51,157 nucleotides of DNA from Pseudomonas gregormendelii (lineage in GTDB: Bacteria; Pseudomonadota; Gammaproteobacteria; Pseudomonadales; Pseudomonadaceae). The stretch is taken from assembly GCF_017114825.1 (NCBI RefSeq), contig NZ_JADEVO010000037.1, forward strand, positions 1 through 51,157, written 5' to 3'. The position numbers and the translations under genes were made by a program. Positions 35,248-44,169 of the stretch are shown piece after piece. Positions within the stretch are counted from its first letter, which is position 1. Every line of letters begins with the position of its first letter. A model generated the notes under the pieces. The model had not been told where the DNA came from, did no database searches, and saw only the letters and a program-made list of their open reading frames with translations.

Positions 35248-36918
35248 ATGAGCCTGCAGCTGAGTTTCGCTGAAGCCAGCGCCATCGGTCCGCGCGAGGA
35301 AAACCAGGACGCCCTGCGCCTGGTCACGCCCGATCCGGCGCTGGCCGCGAGCAAAGGCTATCTGTTCGCGATTGCCGATGGCGTCAGTCAATGCGCCGAC
35401 GGCGGGCTCGCAGCCCGCTCGACCTTGCAGGCGCTGGCGCAGGATTACTACGCGACGCCGGAAACCTGGGCGGTCGCCCAGGCCCTCGATCGCCTGCTGC
35501 TGGCGCAGAACCGCTGGCTGCAGGCCAATGGCGGCGGGCAGCCGCTGCTGACCACTGTCAGCGCCCTGGTCGTGCGCGGCCGGCGCTTCACCCTGGCGCA
35601 TGTCGGTGATTGCCGGGTGTATCGCTGGCATGCCGGCCACTTGCAGCGTATCAGCGAGGACCACGTCTGGGATCAGCCCGGCATGCAGCACGTGCTCAAG
35701 CGTGCGATGGGCCTGGATCAACATCTGGTGCTGGATTTCCTCGATGGCGAGTTACGCCTGGACGAGAGCTTTGTGCTGCTCAGCGACGGCGTCTGGGCGG
35801 TATTGGGCGACACGGCCATCGCGGCAATCCTGCGCGATCAACCGGATCTGCACAGTGCCGCGCAAACCCTGGTCAGTGCCGCGCACCTGGCGGGCAGCCA
35901 GGACAACGCCAGCGCACTACTGGTGCGGGTGGATGCCCTGGGAGAGTCGAGCATCGGCGATGCCCTGGTGCACTTGCAGCAATGGCCGCTGCCGCCAGCG
36001 CTGAAGCCGGGGCAGATGTTCGAGGGCTGGCAAGTCGACACGATACTAGGACAAAGCCAGCAGTCGCTGCTGTACCGGGTGCATGACGGGCAGCAGCAAC
36101 CCTGGTTGCTGAAAACCCTGCCCGGGCGCCTGCACGACGATCACCAGGCCGGGCAGGCATTGCTGGCAGAGGAATGGTTTCTCAAGCGCGTTGCCGGACG
36201 GCACTTTCCTGAAGTCCATCCCGCCAGTCAGCGTCAGCACTTGTACTACGTGATGCGTGAATACTCCGGTTCAACCCTGGCGGCACTGCATGCCGACGTC
36301 GGACCGTTGCCGCTGGCTCAATGGCTGGACCTGGCCGAACGCCTGTTGCGCGCAGTCGGCATGCTGCATCGCCGACAGATTCTGCATCGCGACATCAAGC
36401 CGGAGAACCTGCTGCTGGGTGACGACGGCGAGTTGCGCCTGCTGGATTTTGGCCTGGTCTATTGCCCGGGCCTGTCCGAAGACCAGCCGTGCGCCCTGCC
36501 CGGCACCCCGAGCTACATCGCGCCGGAAGCTTTTGGCGGCGCGGCACCCACCCTGCAACAGGACCTTTACGCGGTCGGCGTGACCCTGTACTTCCTGTTG
36601 ACCGGGCACTACCCCCACGGCGAAATCGAAGCCTTCCAGCGCCCGCGCTTTGGTGTGCCGGTGAGTGCCAGTCGCTACCGCCCGGACCTGCCGGAGTGGA
36701 TCGCGCAGAGCCTGGCGCGGGCCGTTGCGGCTGATCCGGCGAATCGATTTGAAACGGCGGAAGAATGGTTGCTGCTCCTGGAACAGGGCGAGCGGCACAG
36801 CCTGAGCGTGCGGCCACGACCTTTGCTGGAACGCGAACCGCTGAAGGTGTGGCGGACCATGGCGCTGGTGTCGCTGGTGGTGAATATGGTGCTGTTGATT
36901 TTGGTTTTTCGTGGTTAG
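35248..36918 (+). CDS. PP2C phosphatase-Ser/Thr kinase fusion, C-terminal membrane anchor
   Basis: The 556-residue protein joins two opposing enzymes. Residues ~1-235 form a PP2C phosphatase (GPREENQDAL, AIADGVSQCADGG, VGDCRVYR, LLSDGVW, SQDNASALLV). Residues ~260-520 form a Hanks-type kinase (catalytic loop HRDIKPENLLLG, DFGL, GTPSYIAPEA). One membrane helix ends the protein (MALVSLVVNMVLLILVF). Its kinase ATP-binding lysine region (QPWLLKTLPG) is present, while the glycine loop is poorly conserved. The same gene sits between nasA and nirB in P. aeruginosa, so a role in nitrate assimilation is likely, but its substrate is unknown. Confidence 0.92.
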   Translation: MSLQLSFAEASAIGPREENQDALRLVTPDPALAASKGYLFAIADGVSQCADGGLAARSTLQALAQDYYATPETWAVAQALDRLLLAQNRWLQANGGGQPLLTTVSALVVRGRRFTLAHVGDCRVYRWHAGHLQRISEDHVWDQPGMQHVLKRAMGLDQHLVLDFLDGELRLDESFVLLSDGVWAVLGDTAIAAILRDQPDLHSAAQTLVSAAHLAGSQDNASALLVRVDALGESSIGDALVHLQQWPLPPALKPGQMFEGWQVDTILGQSQQSLLYRVHDGQQQPWLLKTLPGRLHDDHQAGQALLAEEWFLKRVAGRHFPEVHPASQRQHLYYVMREYSGSTLAALHADVGPLPLAQWLDLAERLLRAVGMLHRRQILHRDIKPENLLLGDDGELRLLDFGLVYCPGLSEDQPCALPGTPSYIAPEAFGGAAPTLQQDLYAVGVTLYFLLTGHYPHGEIEAFQRPRFGVPVSASRYRPDLPEWIAQSLARAVAADPANRFETAEEWLLLLEQGERHSLSVRPRPLLEREPLKVWRTMALVSLVVNMVLLILVFRG

Positions 36919-36930
36919 TACCGGGGAGCG

Positions 36931-36960
36931 CCCATCGCGAGCAGGCTCGCTCCCACAGGG
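36931..36960. repeat. Single REP sequence
   Basis: CCCATCGCGAGCAGGCTCGC followed by TCCCACAGGG is one unpaired REP between the kinase gene and the nitrate-reductase promoter. The rest of the gap to 37085 shows no gene; CGGTGCA near 37015 may be an NtrC half-site. Confidence 0.7.
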
Positions 36961-37085
36961 CATCTCCACTGGCCTATGAGGAACAGGCTCCAACGGAGTG
37001 CGTCACGCTTCGATTCGGTGCAGGAACGGCACTGCCAACCTTCAAAAACCACCTGTGAAACATCAATTGTGCCGGCTTCCAGACT

Positions 37086-37101
37086 TGGCACAACCACTGC
37101 A
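37086..37101 (+). promoter_or_regulatory. Sigma-54 promoter for the nitrate reductase operon
   Basis: TGGCAC-AACCA-CTGCA keeps the GG and GC doublets with correct spacing. Transcription would begin near 37112, 18 bases before the first ANTAR hairpin. Confidence 0.7.
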
Positions 37102-37129
37102 TTAACGCTCCCAACAGACATAAAGCTCA

Positions 37130-37216
37130 CCCTCAACGAAGAGGGCTGCGCTTCCCGATAGAACGGGACAAGGACAAAGGCGTCCCCGCCAGGCAACTGG
37201 CGGGACGCCTTTTTTT
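37130..37216 (+). promoter_or_regulatory. Nitrate reductase leader: tandem ANTAR hairpins and terminator
   Basis: P1 is CCCTC-AACGAA-GAGGG (37130-37145). A 7-base linker follows, then P2 TCCCG-ATAGAA-CGGGA (37153-37168). Both hexaloops have A1 and G4, exactly the two-hexaloop target of ANTAR antiterminators. GGACAAAGGCGTCC leads into a terminator whose arms (37178-37192, 37197-37210) pair with one bulged C, followed by seven T. The first gene starts 72 bases further on. Confidence 0.85.
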
Positions 37217-37287
37217 GTTTGCGCGAAATGTTCAAGTACGACCTGAAACGCCAAGATGCGGCGGGTCCCAGCTCCCCGGAGAACCTG

Positions 37288-38520
37288 ATGAACAAATTGA
37301 AACTGGTGATGATCGGCAACGGCATGGCCGGGGTCCGCACCCTGGAGGAATTGCTCAAGCTGAGCAACGACCTGTACGACATCACCGTCTTCGGCGCCGA
37401 ACCCCATACCAACTACAATCGCATCCTGCTGTCGCCGGTACTGGCGGGCGAGCAGACGTTCGAAGAGATCGTGCTCAACGACCTGGACTGGTACCTCGAC
37501 AACAACATCAAGCTGCTGCTTAACCGCAAAGTGGTGCAGATCGACCGGATCAGGCGCCGGGTGATTGCCGATGACGGCACCGAAGCCGAGTACGACCGCC
37601 TGCTGATTGCCACCGGCTCGACGCCGTTCATCCTGCCCATTCCGGGCAACACGCTGCAGGGCGTGATCGGCTACCGCGACATCGCCGACACCCAGGCGAT
37701 GATCAACACCGCCAGGACCCACACCCATGCCGTGATCATCGGCGGCGGCCTGCTCGGCCTTGAAGCGGCCAACGGCCTGATGCTGCGCGGCATGCACGTC
37801 ACCGTGGTGCACATAGGCGAATGGCTGCTGGATCGACAGCTGGACAAGACCAGCGGCCAGCTGCTGCAGACCGCCCTGGAAGGTCGCGGCCTGCACTTTC
37901 GCCTGCGCGAACAGACCCAGGCGCTGCACGATGCCGGCAATGGCCGGGTCGGCTCGGTGCAATTCAGCAATGGCGACGTGATCCCGGCCGACCTGGTGGT
38001 GATGGCGGCCGGTATTCGGCCCCGCACCGAACTGGCGGAAAAATCCGGCCTTCCCTGCAACCGCGGGATCCTGGTCAACGACACGCTGCAAACCTACGAC
38101 CCGCGCATCTACGCGATTGGCGAATGTGCCAGCCACCGCGGCATCGCCTACGGCCTGGTCGCGCCCCTGTTCGAACAGGCCAAGGTCTGCGCCAACCACC
38201 TGGCCCAGCTGGGTTTCGCCACCTATAAGGGCTCGGTGACCTCGACCAAATTGAAGGTCACCGGCATCGACCTGTTCTCCGCTGGCGACTTCATGGGCGG
38301 TGAAGGTACCGAGACCATCACCCTTTCGGACCCGATTAGCGGGATCTACAAAAAACTGGTGATCAAGGACGACGTCCTCGTCGGCGCCTGCCTGTACGGC
38401 GATACCGCAGACGGCGGCTGGTATTTCCGCCAGATCCGGGAGAACCACGACATTGAGCCAATCCGTGACCACCTGATGTTCGGCGACGCCTGCTTGCCGG
38501 CCCTGCGGGAAGCAAGTTGA
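37288..38520 (+). CDS. FAD/NAD(P)-dependent oxidoreductase, NirB N-terminal-half-like
   Basis: The start at 37288 follows GGAGAA and gives 410 residues. The protein has the FAD site (MIGNGMAGVRTLEEL), an NAD(P) site (HAVIIGGGLLGLEAANGL), and the typical FAD-binding YAIGECASHRG. It aligns in order with the first half of NirB and with NasC-type electron-transfer subunits. It then stops at LMFGDACLPALREAS, lacking the [2Fe-2S] and siroheme/[4Fe-4S] half of NirB. Its TGA overlaps the ATG of the next gene (TGATG). It is best seen as the NAD(P)H donor for the nitrate reductase. A truncated NirB is the alternative. No nirD is present here. Confidence 0.8.
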   Translation: MNKLKLVMIGNGMAGVRTLEELLKLSNDLYDITVFGAEPHTNYNRILLSPVLAGEQTFEEIVLNDLDWYLDNNIKLLLNRKVVQIDRIRRRVIADDGTEAEYDRLLIATGSTPFILPIPGNTLQGVIGYRDIADTQAMINTARTHTHAVIIGGGLLGLEAANGLMLRGMHVTVVHIGEWLLDRQLDKTSGQLLQTALEGRGLHFRLREQTQALHDAGNGRVGSVQFSNGDVIPADLVVMAAGIRPRTELAEKSGLPCNRGILVNDTLQTYDPRIYAIGECASHRGIAYGLVAPLFEQAKVCANHLAQLGFATYKGSVTSTKLKVTGIDLFSAGDFMGGEGTETITLSDPISGIYKKLVIKDDVLVGACLYGDTADGGWYFRQIRENHDIEPIRDHLMFGDACLPALREAS

Positions 38521-41234
38521 TGGACCGGCAGATCACCGCTTCAACCTGCTGTTACTGCGGGGTCGGCTGCGGCGTACTGATCGAACATGACGGCGAGCGC
38601 ATTCTCGGCGTCAGCGGCGATCCGGCCCACCCCGCCAACTTCGGCAAGTTGTGCAGCAAGGGTTCGACCCTGCACCTGACGGGCGACCTTGCGGCAAGGG
38701 CGCTCTATCCGGAACTGCGCCTGGGCAAAACCCTGGCCCGCGGCCGCACGGACTGGGACACCGCCCTGGATCACGCCGCCAGCGTATTCGCCCGCACCAT
38801 CGCCGAACACGGCCCGGACAGTGTGGCGTTCTACATCTCCGGCCAATTGCTGACCGAGGATTACTACAGTTTCAACAAACTGGCGCGGGCGCTGGTGGGC
38901 ACCAACAACATCGACAGCAACTCACGCCTGTGCATGTCTTCGGCGGTGGTCGGCTACAAGCGCAGCCTCGGCGCGGATGCCCCACCGTGCAGCTACGAAG
39001 ACCTGGAGTCGAGCGATTGCGTGATGATCGTCGGCAGCAACATGGCCTACGCCCACCCGGTACTTTTCCGGCGGCTGGAAGAGGCCAGATCCCGCCGACC
39101 GCAGATGAAAGTTATCGTTATCGACCCGCGCCGCACCGACACCTGTGACCTCGCCGACTTGCACCTGGCGATACTGCCGGGCACCGATGTCGCCCTGTTC
39201 CACGGGATCCTGCACCTGTTGCTGGTGGAGGACCAGGTTGATCATGACTTTATCGACGCGCACACCCAGGGGCTGCCAGAGCTGAAAAGCCTGGTGCGCG
39301 ACTACAGCCCGCAGAGGGTCTCGCAACTGTGCGGGATCAGTGTCGAACAGCTGCGGCAGTGCGCGCAGTGGATCGGCACTTCGCCGACTTTCCTGTCGTT
39401 GTGGTGCATGGGGCTCAACCAGTCCACGGCTGGCAGCGCCAAGAATAGCGCGCTGATCAATCTGCACCTGGCCACCGGGCAAATTGGCCGCCCAGGCGCA
39501 GGACCTTTCTCGCTGACCGGTCAGCCCAATGCCATGGGCGGACGCGAAACCGGCAGCCTGTCGAACCTGCTGCCAGGCCATCGCGACGCCGCCAATGCCG
39601 AGCATCGTGCGGAAGTGGCGGCCTACTGGGGCGTTGAGCAACTGCCGCACACCACCGGGCTGAGCGCCATCGAGTTGTTCGAACAGGTGCGCAGCGGCCG
39701 TATCAAGGCCTTGTGGATCGCCTGCACCAACCCCGCGCAATCGATGCCCGACCAGAGTGCCGTGCGTGAGGCCCTGCAGGCATGCCCGTTCGTGGTGTTG
39801 CAGGAAGCCTTTCGCACCACTGAAACCGCAGCCTTTGCCGACCTGCTGCTACCCGCCGCGAGCTGGGGTGAAAAAGAGGGCACTGTGACCAACTCCGAGC
39901 GGCGCATTTCCCACGTGCGCCAGGCTGTCATCGCCCCTGGCGAGGCACGGCCGGACTGGGCCATCACGGTGGATTTCGCACAGCGCCTGGAAAGACATCT
40001 GCGTCCAGAGCACGCCAGCCTGTTTGTCCTCGACACGCCGGCGCAGATCTTTGACGAGTACAAGCAACTGACCCAAGGCCGCGACCTGGACCTTTCCGGG
40101 CTCAGCCATGCCTTGATCGACCAGATCGGCCCGCAGCAATGGCCCTTCCCGCCCGGCGCCAGCCAAGGTACCGCGCGCCTGTACGGTGACGGAATATTCC
40201 CCACCGCCAACGGCCGCGCGCACTTCATTGCCGACCCGTATCAAGCGGCCAAGGAACAACGGGATGCGCGGTTTCCCCTGACCCTGATCACCGGGCGCCT
40301 GCGCGATCAATGGCACGGCATGAGCCGCACCGGCACCGCTGCGCAGCTGTTCGGTCACGTCAGTGAAGCGGTGTTGAGCCTGCACCCGGATGAGCTACGC
40401 CGCCATCGCTTGCAGTCCGGCGACCTGGTCAGCCTGAACAGTCGCCGTGGCGCGGTGGTGCTGCCGGTTACCCGTGACGAGAACGTTCGGCCAGGCCAGG
40501 CGTTTTTGCCCATGCACTGGGGCGACCGGTTTCTCAAAGGCGGGGTCAATTCGCTGACCCAACCGGCCTTTGATCCCCTGTCGAAGCAGCCGGAACTGAA
40601 GCACAGCGGCGTGCGACTGGAGCCGATAAACCTGCCGTGGCGACTGTTTGCCTTGGTCGAAGGTAACGTTCAACAGCAACTGGAGCGCCTGCGACCCCTC
40701 TGTGAGGAATTTTCCTACGCCAGCCTGAGCGTGGCTGGCCGTGAGCGCCCGGCGCTGCTTATACGGGCTGCCAGCGCCTCGGCGCCCGACGCCCAGTTAT
40801 TGCGCGACATCGACCAGTGCCTGGGCGTGGATGAAGGCCCGGTGCTGGCCTACGAGGACGTGCGCCGCTCGATCGGCAAACGCGTACGCATCGAACACGG
40901 CAGGATCACCGCCATCCGCCTGGCCGGGGAAACCCTGGCCCAGCACTGGCTGCAAAACCTGTGGCTCGAAGGGCGCGCCGATGAACCACTGCGGCGCTGG
41001 ATGCTGGCCCCCTTGAGTGCACCACCCGGCGACGGCGCCGCCATTGGCACCGGCAACAAAACCCTGTGCAACTGCCGCAATGTCAGCCACAGCGCGGTTT
41101 GCGCGGGAATCAGTCGAGGCCTGGACTTGCAGGGTCTTAAACAGCAATTGGGTTGCGGCACGCAGTGCGGTTCATGCGTCCCGGAAATCAAGCGACTGCT
41201 GGCCGCCACGGCTCAGCCAGTCGCCGTTATCTGA
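38520..41234 (+). CDS. nasC: Assimilatory nitrate reductase, catalytic subunit
   Basis: The enzyme reduces nitrate to nitrite in the cytoplasm. The 904-residue molybdoprotein starts with a [4Fe-4S] motif (CCYCGVGCGVL ... LCSKG) and has molybdopterin-binding domains (SSAVVGYKRSLGADAP, LTGQPNAMGGRETG, LITGRLRDQWHGMSRTG). It ends with a BFD-like [2Fe-2S] domain (CNCRNVS ... LGCGTQCGSCVPEIKRLL). The ATG overlaps the preceding stop by one base. The symbol follows P. aeruginosa usage; other organisms call it nasA. Confidence 0.93.
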   Translation: MDRQITASTCCYCGVGCGVLIEHDGERILGVSGDPAHPANFGKLCSKGSTLHLTGDLAARALYPELRLGKTLARGRTDWDTALDHAASVFARTIAEHGPDSVAFYISGQLLTEDYYSFNKLARALVGTNNIDSNSRLCMSSAVVGYKRSLGADAPPCSYEDLESSDCVMIVGSNMAYAHPVLFRRLEEARSRRPQMKVIVIDPRRTDTCDLADLHLAILPGTDVALFHGILHLLLVEDQVDHDFIDAHTQGLPELKSLVRDYSPQRVSQLCGISVEQLRQCAQWIGTSPTFLSLWCMGLNQSTAGSAKNSALINLHLATGQIGRPGAGPFSLTGQPNAMGGRETGSLSNLLPGHRDAANAEHRAEVAAYWGVEQLPHTTGLSAIELFEQVRSGRIKALWIACTNPAQSMPDQSAVREALQACPFVVLQEAFRTTETAAFADLLLPAASWGEKEGTVTNSERRISHVRQAVIAPGEARPDWAITVDFAQRLERHLRPEHASLFVLDTPAQIFDEYKQLTQGRDLDLSGLSHALIDQIGPQQWPFPPGASQGTARLYGDGIFPTANGRAHFIADPYQAAKEQRDARFPLTLITGRLRDQWHGMSRTGTAAQLFGHVSEAVLSLHPDELRRHRLQSGDLVSLNSRRGAVVLPVTRDENVRPGQAFLPMHWGDRFLKGGVNSLTQPAFDPLSKQPELKHSGVRLEPINLPWRLFALVEGNVQQQLERLRPLCEEFSYASLSVAGRERPALLIRAASASAPDAQLLRDIDQCLGVDEGPVLAYEDVRRSIGKRVRIEHGRITAIRLAGETLAQHWLQNLWLEGRADEPLRRWMLAPLSAPPGDGAAIGTGNKTLCNCRNVSHSAVCAGISRGLDLQGLKQQLGCGTQCGSCVPEIKRLLAATAQPVAVI

Positions 41235-41247
41235 TGAGGAAAATACG

Positions 41248-41418
41248 ATGAGCGCAAAAGTCTGGCTGGTGGGCGCAGGCCCTGGATACGCCGGTGGCCA
41301 TGATCGAGAACGCCTCCCTGGCGCATCGGCGCGAATGCCGCAGCGACCTGAGCGCCATGGAATAGGATGCGAGTGCGTTTGAACTGAAAAGCCCGGCGAT
41401 TCTGGTGATTGGGGCCGC
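41248..41418 (+). pseudogene. cobA: cobA (uroporphyrinogen-III C-methyltransferase) deletion remnant
   Basis: The intact gene encodes about 245 residues. Here the start (MSAKVWLVGAGPG, codons 41248-41286) is fused directly to the C-terminal part (TPVAMIENASLAHRREC then RSDLSAME, from 41288), which lies in the +1 frame. That frame has TAG where CAG is expected (41372-41374), then continues DASAFELKSPAILVIG. About 190 central codons are gone, with a frameshift and a stop, so no methyltransferase can be made. It still occupies its normal position after the nitrate reductase and before oprF. Confidence 0.85.
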
Positions 41419-41477
41419 GGGCGGACGATCTTTGGGGCCACCGCAAAATCCGGATAAAACCCAAATCGCAGGCAAAG

Positions 41478-41505
41478 AAAAGCCCGGCCTAAGCCGGGCT
41501 TTCCT
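41478..41505 (-). terminator. oprF terminator
   Basis: On the minus strand AGCCCGGC-TTAG-GCCGGGCT is followed by TTTCTTTG, a strong rho-independent terminator just after the oprF stop. It also faces the cobA remnant on the other strand. Confidence 0.85.
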
Positions 41506-41521
41506 CAGAGCTGCGAGCTAA

Positions 41522-42556
41522 TTACTTAGCTTGAGCTTCAACCTGCGCTTCTACGCGACGGTTTACAGCGCGGCCAGCTTCAGTCGCGTTGTCAGCAACT
41601 GGGCGGGATTCGCCGTAGCCAACAGACTGAACGCGGGACGATTCAACACCGTACTGGTTGGTCAGAACTTGCTTAACGGCGTTTGCACGACGCTCAGACA
41701 GCTTCTGGTTGTAAGCGTCAGGACCGACGGAGTCAGTGTGACCTTCAACAGTGGTGCTGGTCGATGGGTACTGCTTCATGAAGTCAGCCAGGTTCTTGAT
41801 GTCGCCGTAGCTGTTGGTTTTAACAACAGATTTGTCGAAATCGAACTTAACGTCCAGCTCTACACGAACAACTTCAGCAACTGCTGGGCAGCCGTCAGCG
41901 TCAACAGTTACGTTGGCTGGGGTGTCCGGGCACTTGTCAACGTTGTCGCAAACGCCGTCGTTGTCGCTGTCGGAGCAGACTTCAGCTGGTGCTGGAACTG
42001 GAGCAGCAGCAGGCTTGGAGCCGCCACCGAAGTTCACACCGATACCGACGCTAGGAGCCCACTCGGTGTCGCCCTGGTCGATGTTGTATTGAGCTTCAAC
42101 GCCAGCACGGGCGTAGAAGTTCTCGGTGAAGTACAGCTTGGCACCGCCGCCAACGTTGGCGAAGGTGGAACGGTTACGACCGTTCGAGCCGTTCTGATCG
42201 ATGCTCTGATCGGAGAAACCGGCCGAAACGTATGGACGAACCATGTCGCCTGGGTTGTTGAAGTGGTACAGAGCGTCCAGAGCGGTGTTAGCGCCCTTGA
42301 TGTTCTGGCCGCTGTCGGAACGGACATTGTGCACTTCGTCGTAGGCCAGACGCAGTTCAACGTCGTCAGTCAGGAAGTAACCTACGGAACCGCCGAACAG
42401 GTTGCCGTCATTCTTGAAGTTACGAGCGCTGTCGAATTGTTCTTTCTTAGCGAAGCCTTCGATTTCAACTGCGCCTTGGCCTTGTGCCAGAGCGCCGAAC
42501 GAAGTGGCGGCAATAAGAGAGCCAATGGCCAAGCCCAAGGTGTTTTTCAGTTTCAT
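41522..42556 (-). CDS. oprF: Major outer-membrane porin OprF
   Basis: OprF is the general porin and peptidoglycan anchor of Pseudomonas. The 344-residue protein has a signal peptide (MKLKNTLGLAIGSLIAATSF then GALA), an N-terminal 8-stranded beta-barrel, and a cysteine-containing acidic thrombospondin-like linker (DSDNDGVCDNVDKCPDTPAN). It ends with an OmpA peptidoglycan-binding domain (VEGHTDSVGPDAYNQKLSER). GGGGAT precedes the ATG. sigX lies upstream and its product drives part of oprF expression in related species. Confidence 0.97.
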   Translation of the reverse strand: MKLKNTLGLAIGSLIAATSFGALAQGQGAVEIEGFAKKEQFDSARNFKNDGNLFGGSVGYFLTDDVELRLAYDEVHNVRSDSGQNIKGANTALDALYHFNNPGDMVRPYVSAGFSDQSIDQNGSNGRNRSTFANVGGGAKLYFTENFYARAGVEAQYNIDQGDTEWAPSVGIGVNFGGGSKPAAAPVPAPAEVCSDSDNDGVCDNVDKCPDTPANVTVDADGCPAVAEVVRVELDVKFDFDKSVVKTNSYGDIKNLADFMKQYPSTSTTVEGHTDSVGPDAYNQKLSERRANAVKQVLTNQYGVESSRVQSVGYGESRPVADNATEAGRAVNRRVEAQVEAQAK

Positions 42557-42663
42557 CCGTTAAATCCCCATCTGGTGATTGTGAAGCAGTCCCGCAAACC
42601 GGGGGACAACTCGGCGGCAAGTCTATCAGAACTTGCCTACACGTAAGAGATATTTGCGTCGAA

Positions 42664-43254
42664 CTAAGTTTCAGCTACGCCTGCAAATTTCTCACGCAAT
42701 TTATCTAGAGCACGTTTGTAACGCATTTTTGTTGCACTCAAACCCATGTGCATGATGTCTGCGATCTCCTGAAATTCCAGCTCTGCGACAAATCGTAGCA
42801 CCAGAATTTCGCGGTCAATCGGGTTCACATACACCAGCCAGCGATCAAGTCCACCCTTTTCCTCGGCTTTGGGCATCTTTTCTTCAGATGCTTCCTCGAG
42901 GGGGTCCAGACTCAAAGCGTCCATCAAGCGACGCTTACGCCGTTCCTTACGATACTGTGTGATGCATTCGTTGTACGTGATGCTGTAGAGCCAGGTCTTG
43001 AACTTCGATTTCCCCTCGAAGTTCTTCAGGCCATACAACACCTTCAGCATCACTTCCTGACAGACATCGTCTGCGTCGCGATCGTTCCCAAGATATCGTG
43101 CACAGACGTTAAATAATGTTCTCTGGTAACGCCGCATCAGTTCTTCATAGGCGCGCGTCACGTGAAACAGCTCGGTATGCGAGCGCGCGACCAGCTCCTC
43201 ATCAGAGAGCTCGCGGGGGTCGTAGCGCGTGGAGAGCGATTGAGCTTTATTCAA
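42664..43254 (-). CDS. sigX: ECF sigma factor SigX
   Basis: SigX is an extracytoplasmic-function sigma factor controlling envelope lipids, oprF and biofilm genes. The 196-residue protein has sigma-70 region 2 (YEELMRRYQRTLFNVCARYL, then DADDVCQEVMLKV) and region 4 (LRFVAELEFQEIADIMHMGL, then SATKMRYKRALDKLRE). The start is TTG (43254), consistent with orthologues. No anti-sigma gene adjoins it. cmpX next door is implicated in SigX activation in Pseudomonas. Confidence 0.95.
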   Translation of the reverse strand: MNKAQSLSTRYDPRELSDEELVARSHTELFHVTRAYEELMRRYQRTLFNVCARYLGNDRDADDVCQEVMLKVLYGLKNFEGKSKFKTWLYSITYNECITQYRKERRKRRLMDALSLDPLEEASEEKMPKAEEKGGLDRWLVYVNPIDREILVLRFVAELEFQEIADIMHMGLSATKMRYKRALDKLREKFAGVAET

Positions 43255-43284
43255 AACAAGTCGGGCCGACAGTCAGGTCAATGT

Positions 43285-43318
43285 CCGCCGCAGCCCTTTC
43301 CAGGGCCATTTGCGGCGG
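43285..43318. other. Hairpin between cmpX and sigX
   Basis: CCGCCGCA and TGCGGCGG pair over a second short stem (GCCC with GGGC). No U-run follows, so this is a structured intercistronic element rather than a standard terminator. Confidence 0.5.
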
Positions 43319-43342
43319 CATACATTAGCAGGGTTTGCCGGG

Positions 43343-44167
43343 TTAGCGGCTACTCACATGCTGCTCCAGGAGGATCCGATTGGAGAGAGAGACCAGCTCA
43401 CCCTCGTCGGTCAGCAATGTGGTTTTAACCGTGCCGATCTCTTCGATCTGGCCTTCGACCTCGCCAACACGCACTTGTTGCCCAACCTGATACAACTCAC
43501 GCACATAGATTCCCGCAAGAATCTGACCGGCAATTTCCCGGCTTCCCAATCCCATGGCCAGCGCTACAGCCAGACCAACGGTAATCAAAACGATGACGAT
43601 CACATGGTTGAGCAGGTCAGTCTTGACCTCCAACTGGCTGATCGCGACCGAAATACTGATGATGATCACCAGGCCCTGGGCGATTCGCCCCAGGCCCGAC
43701 GCGTAATCCAGCCCTACCCCTTCGGCGGCTCCGCGCACCAGCCCATTGGCCAGTTGCGCCAGAAGCACACCCACCAGCAACACCAGCGCGGCGCCAAAAA
43801 CCTTCGGCAAATACAGCGCGAGCATGTCTAGCGTAGCTGAGACTCGCTCAAGTCCAAGAGATTCCGCAGCTGAAACCAAAAAAATCAGCAGGACGAACCA
43901 ATAAACGATTTTACCGATCAATGTCGAGATCGGCACCTGCAGCCCGGCGCGGGACAACAATTTGGTCAGACCAGTGCCGCCCATCAGGCGATCGAGACCC
44001 AGCTTGGCCAGCAATTTGGACAGTAACGTGTCGAGCAGCTTGGCCACCACGAAACCCAGGAGCAGCACCACCAGTGCGCCAAAGAGGTTCGGGATGAAGT
44101 TTGCAACCTTGGTCCATAACGCTGTCATTGCAGTGACGAGGCTCTGAGTCCAGAGATCAAGTTCCAT
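43343..44167 (-). CDS. cmpX: Mechanosensitive-channel-like membrane protein CmpX
   Basis: The ATG at 44167, two bases after the cfrX stop, gives 274 residues. Several N-terminal membrane helices (FGALVVLLLGFVVAKLLDTL, VYWFVLLIFLVSAAESLGLE, VFGAALVLLVGVLLAQLANG) precede an MscS-like soluble segment (LSNRILLEQHVSSR end). In Pseudomonas loss of CmpX alters membrane state and activates SigX. Part of the cmaX-cfrX-cmpX-sigX-oprF order. Confidence 0.9.
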   Translation of the reverse strand: MELDLWTQSLVTAMTALWTKVANFIPNLFGALVVLLLGFVVAKLLDTLLSKLLAKLGLDRLMGGTGLTKLLSRAGLQVPISTLIGKIVYWFVLLIFLVSAAESLGLERVSATLDMLALYLPKVFGAALVLLVGVLLAQLANGLVRGAAEGVGLDYASGLGRIAQGLVIIISISVAISQLEVKTDLLNHVIVIVLITVGLAVALAMGLGSREIAGQILAGIYVRELYQVGQQVRVGEVEGQIEEIGTVKTTLLTDEGELVSLSNRILLEQHVSSR

Positions 44168-44169
44168 AT

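Noticed and set aside
43255..43342. AlgU-type (GAACTT/TCTGA) promoter for sigX
   Set aside because: No acceptable -35/-10 pair found in the short gap by eye.
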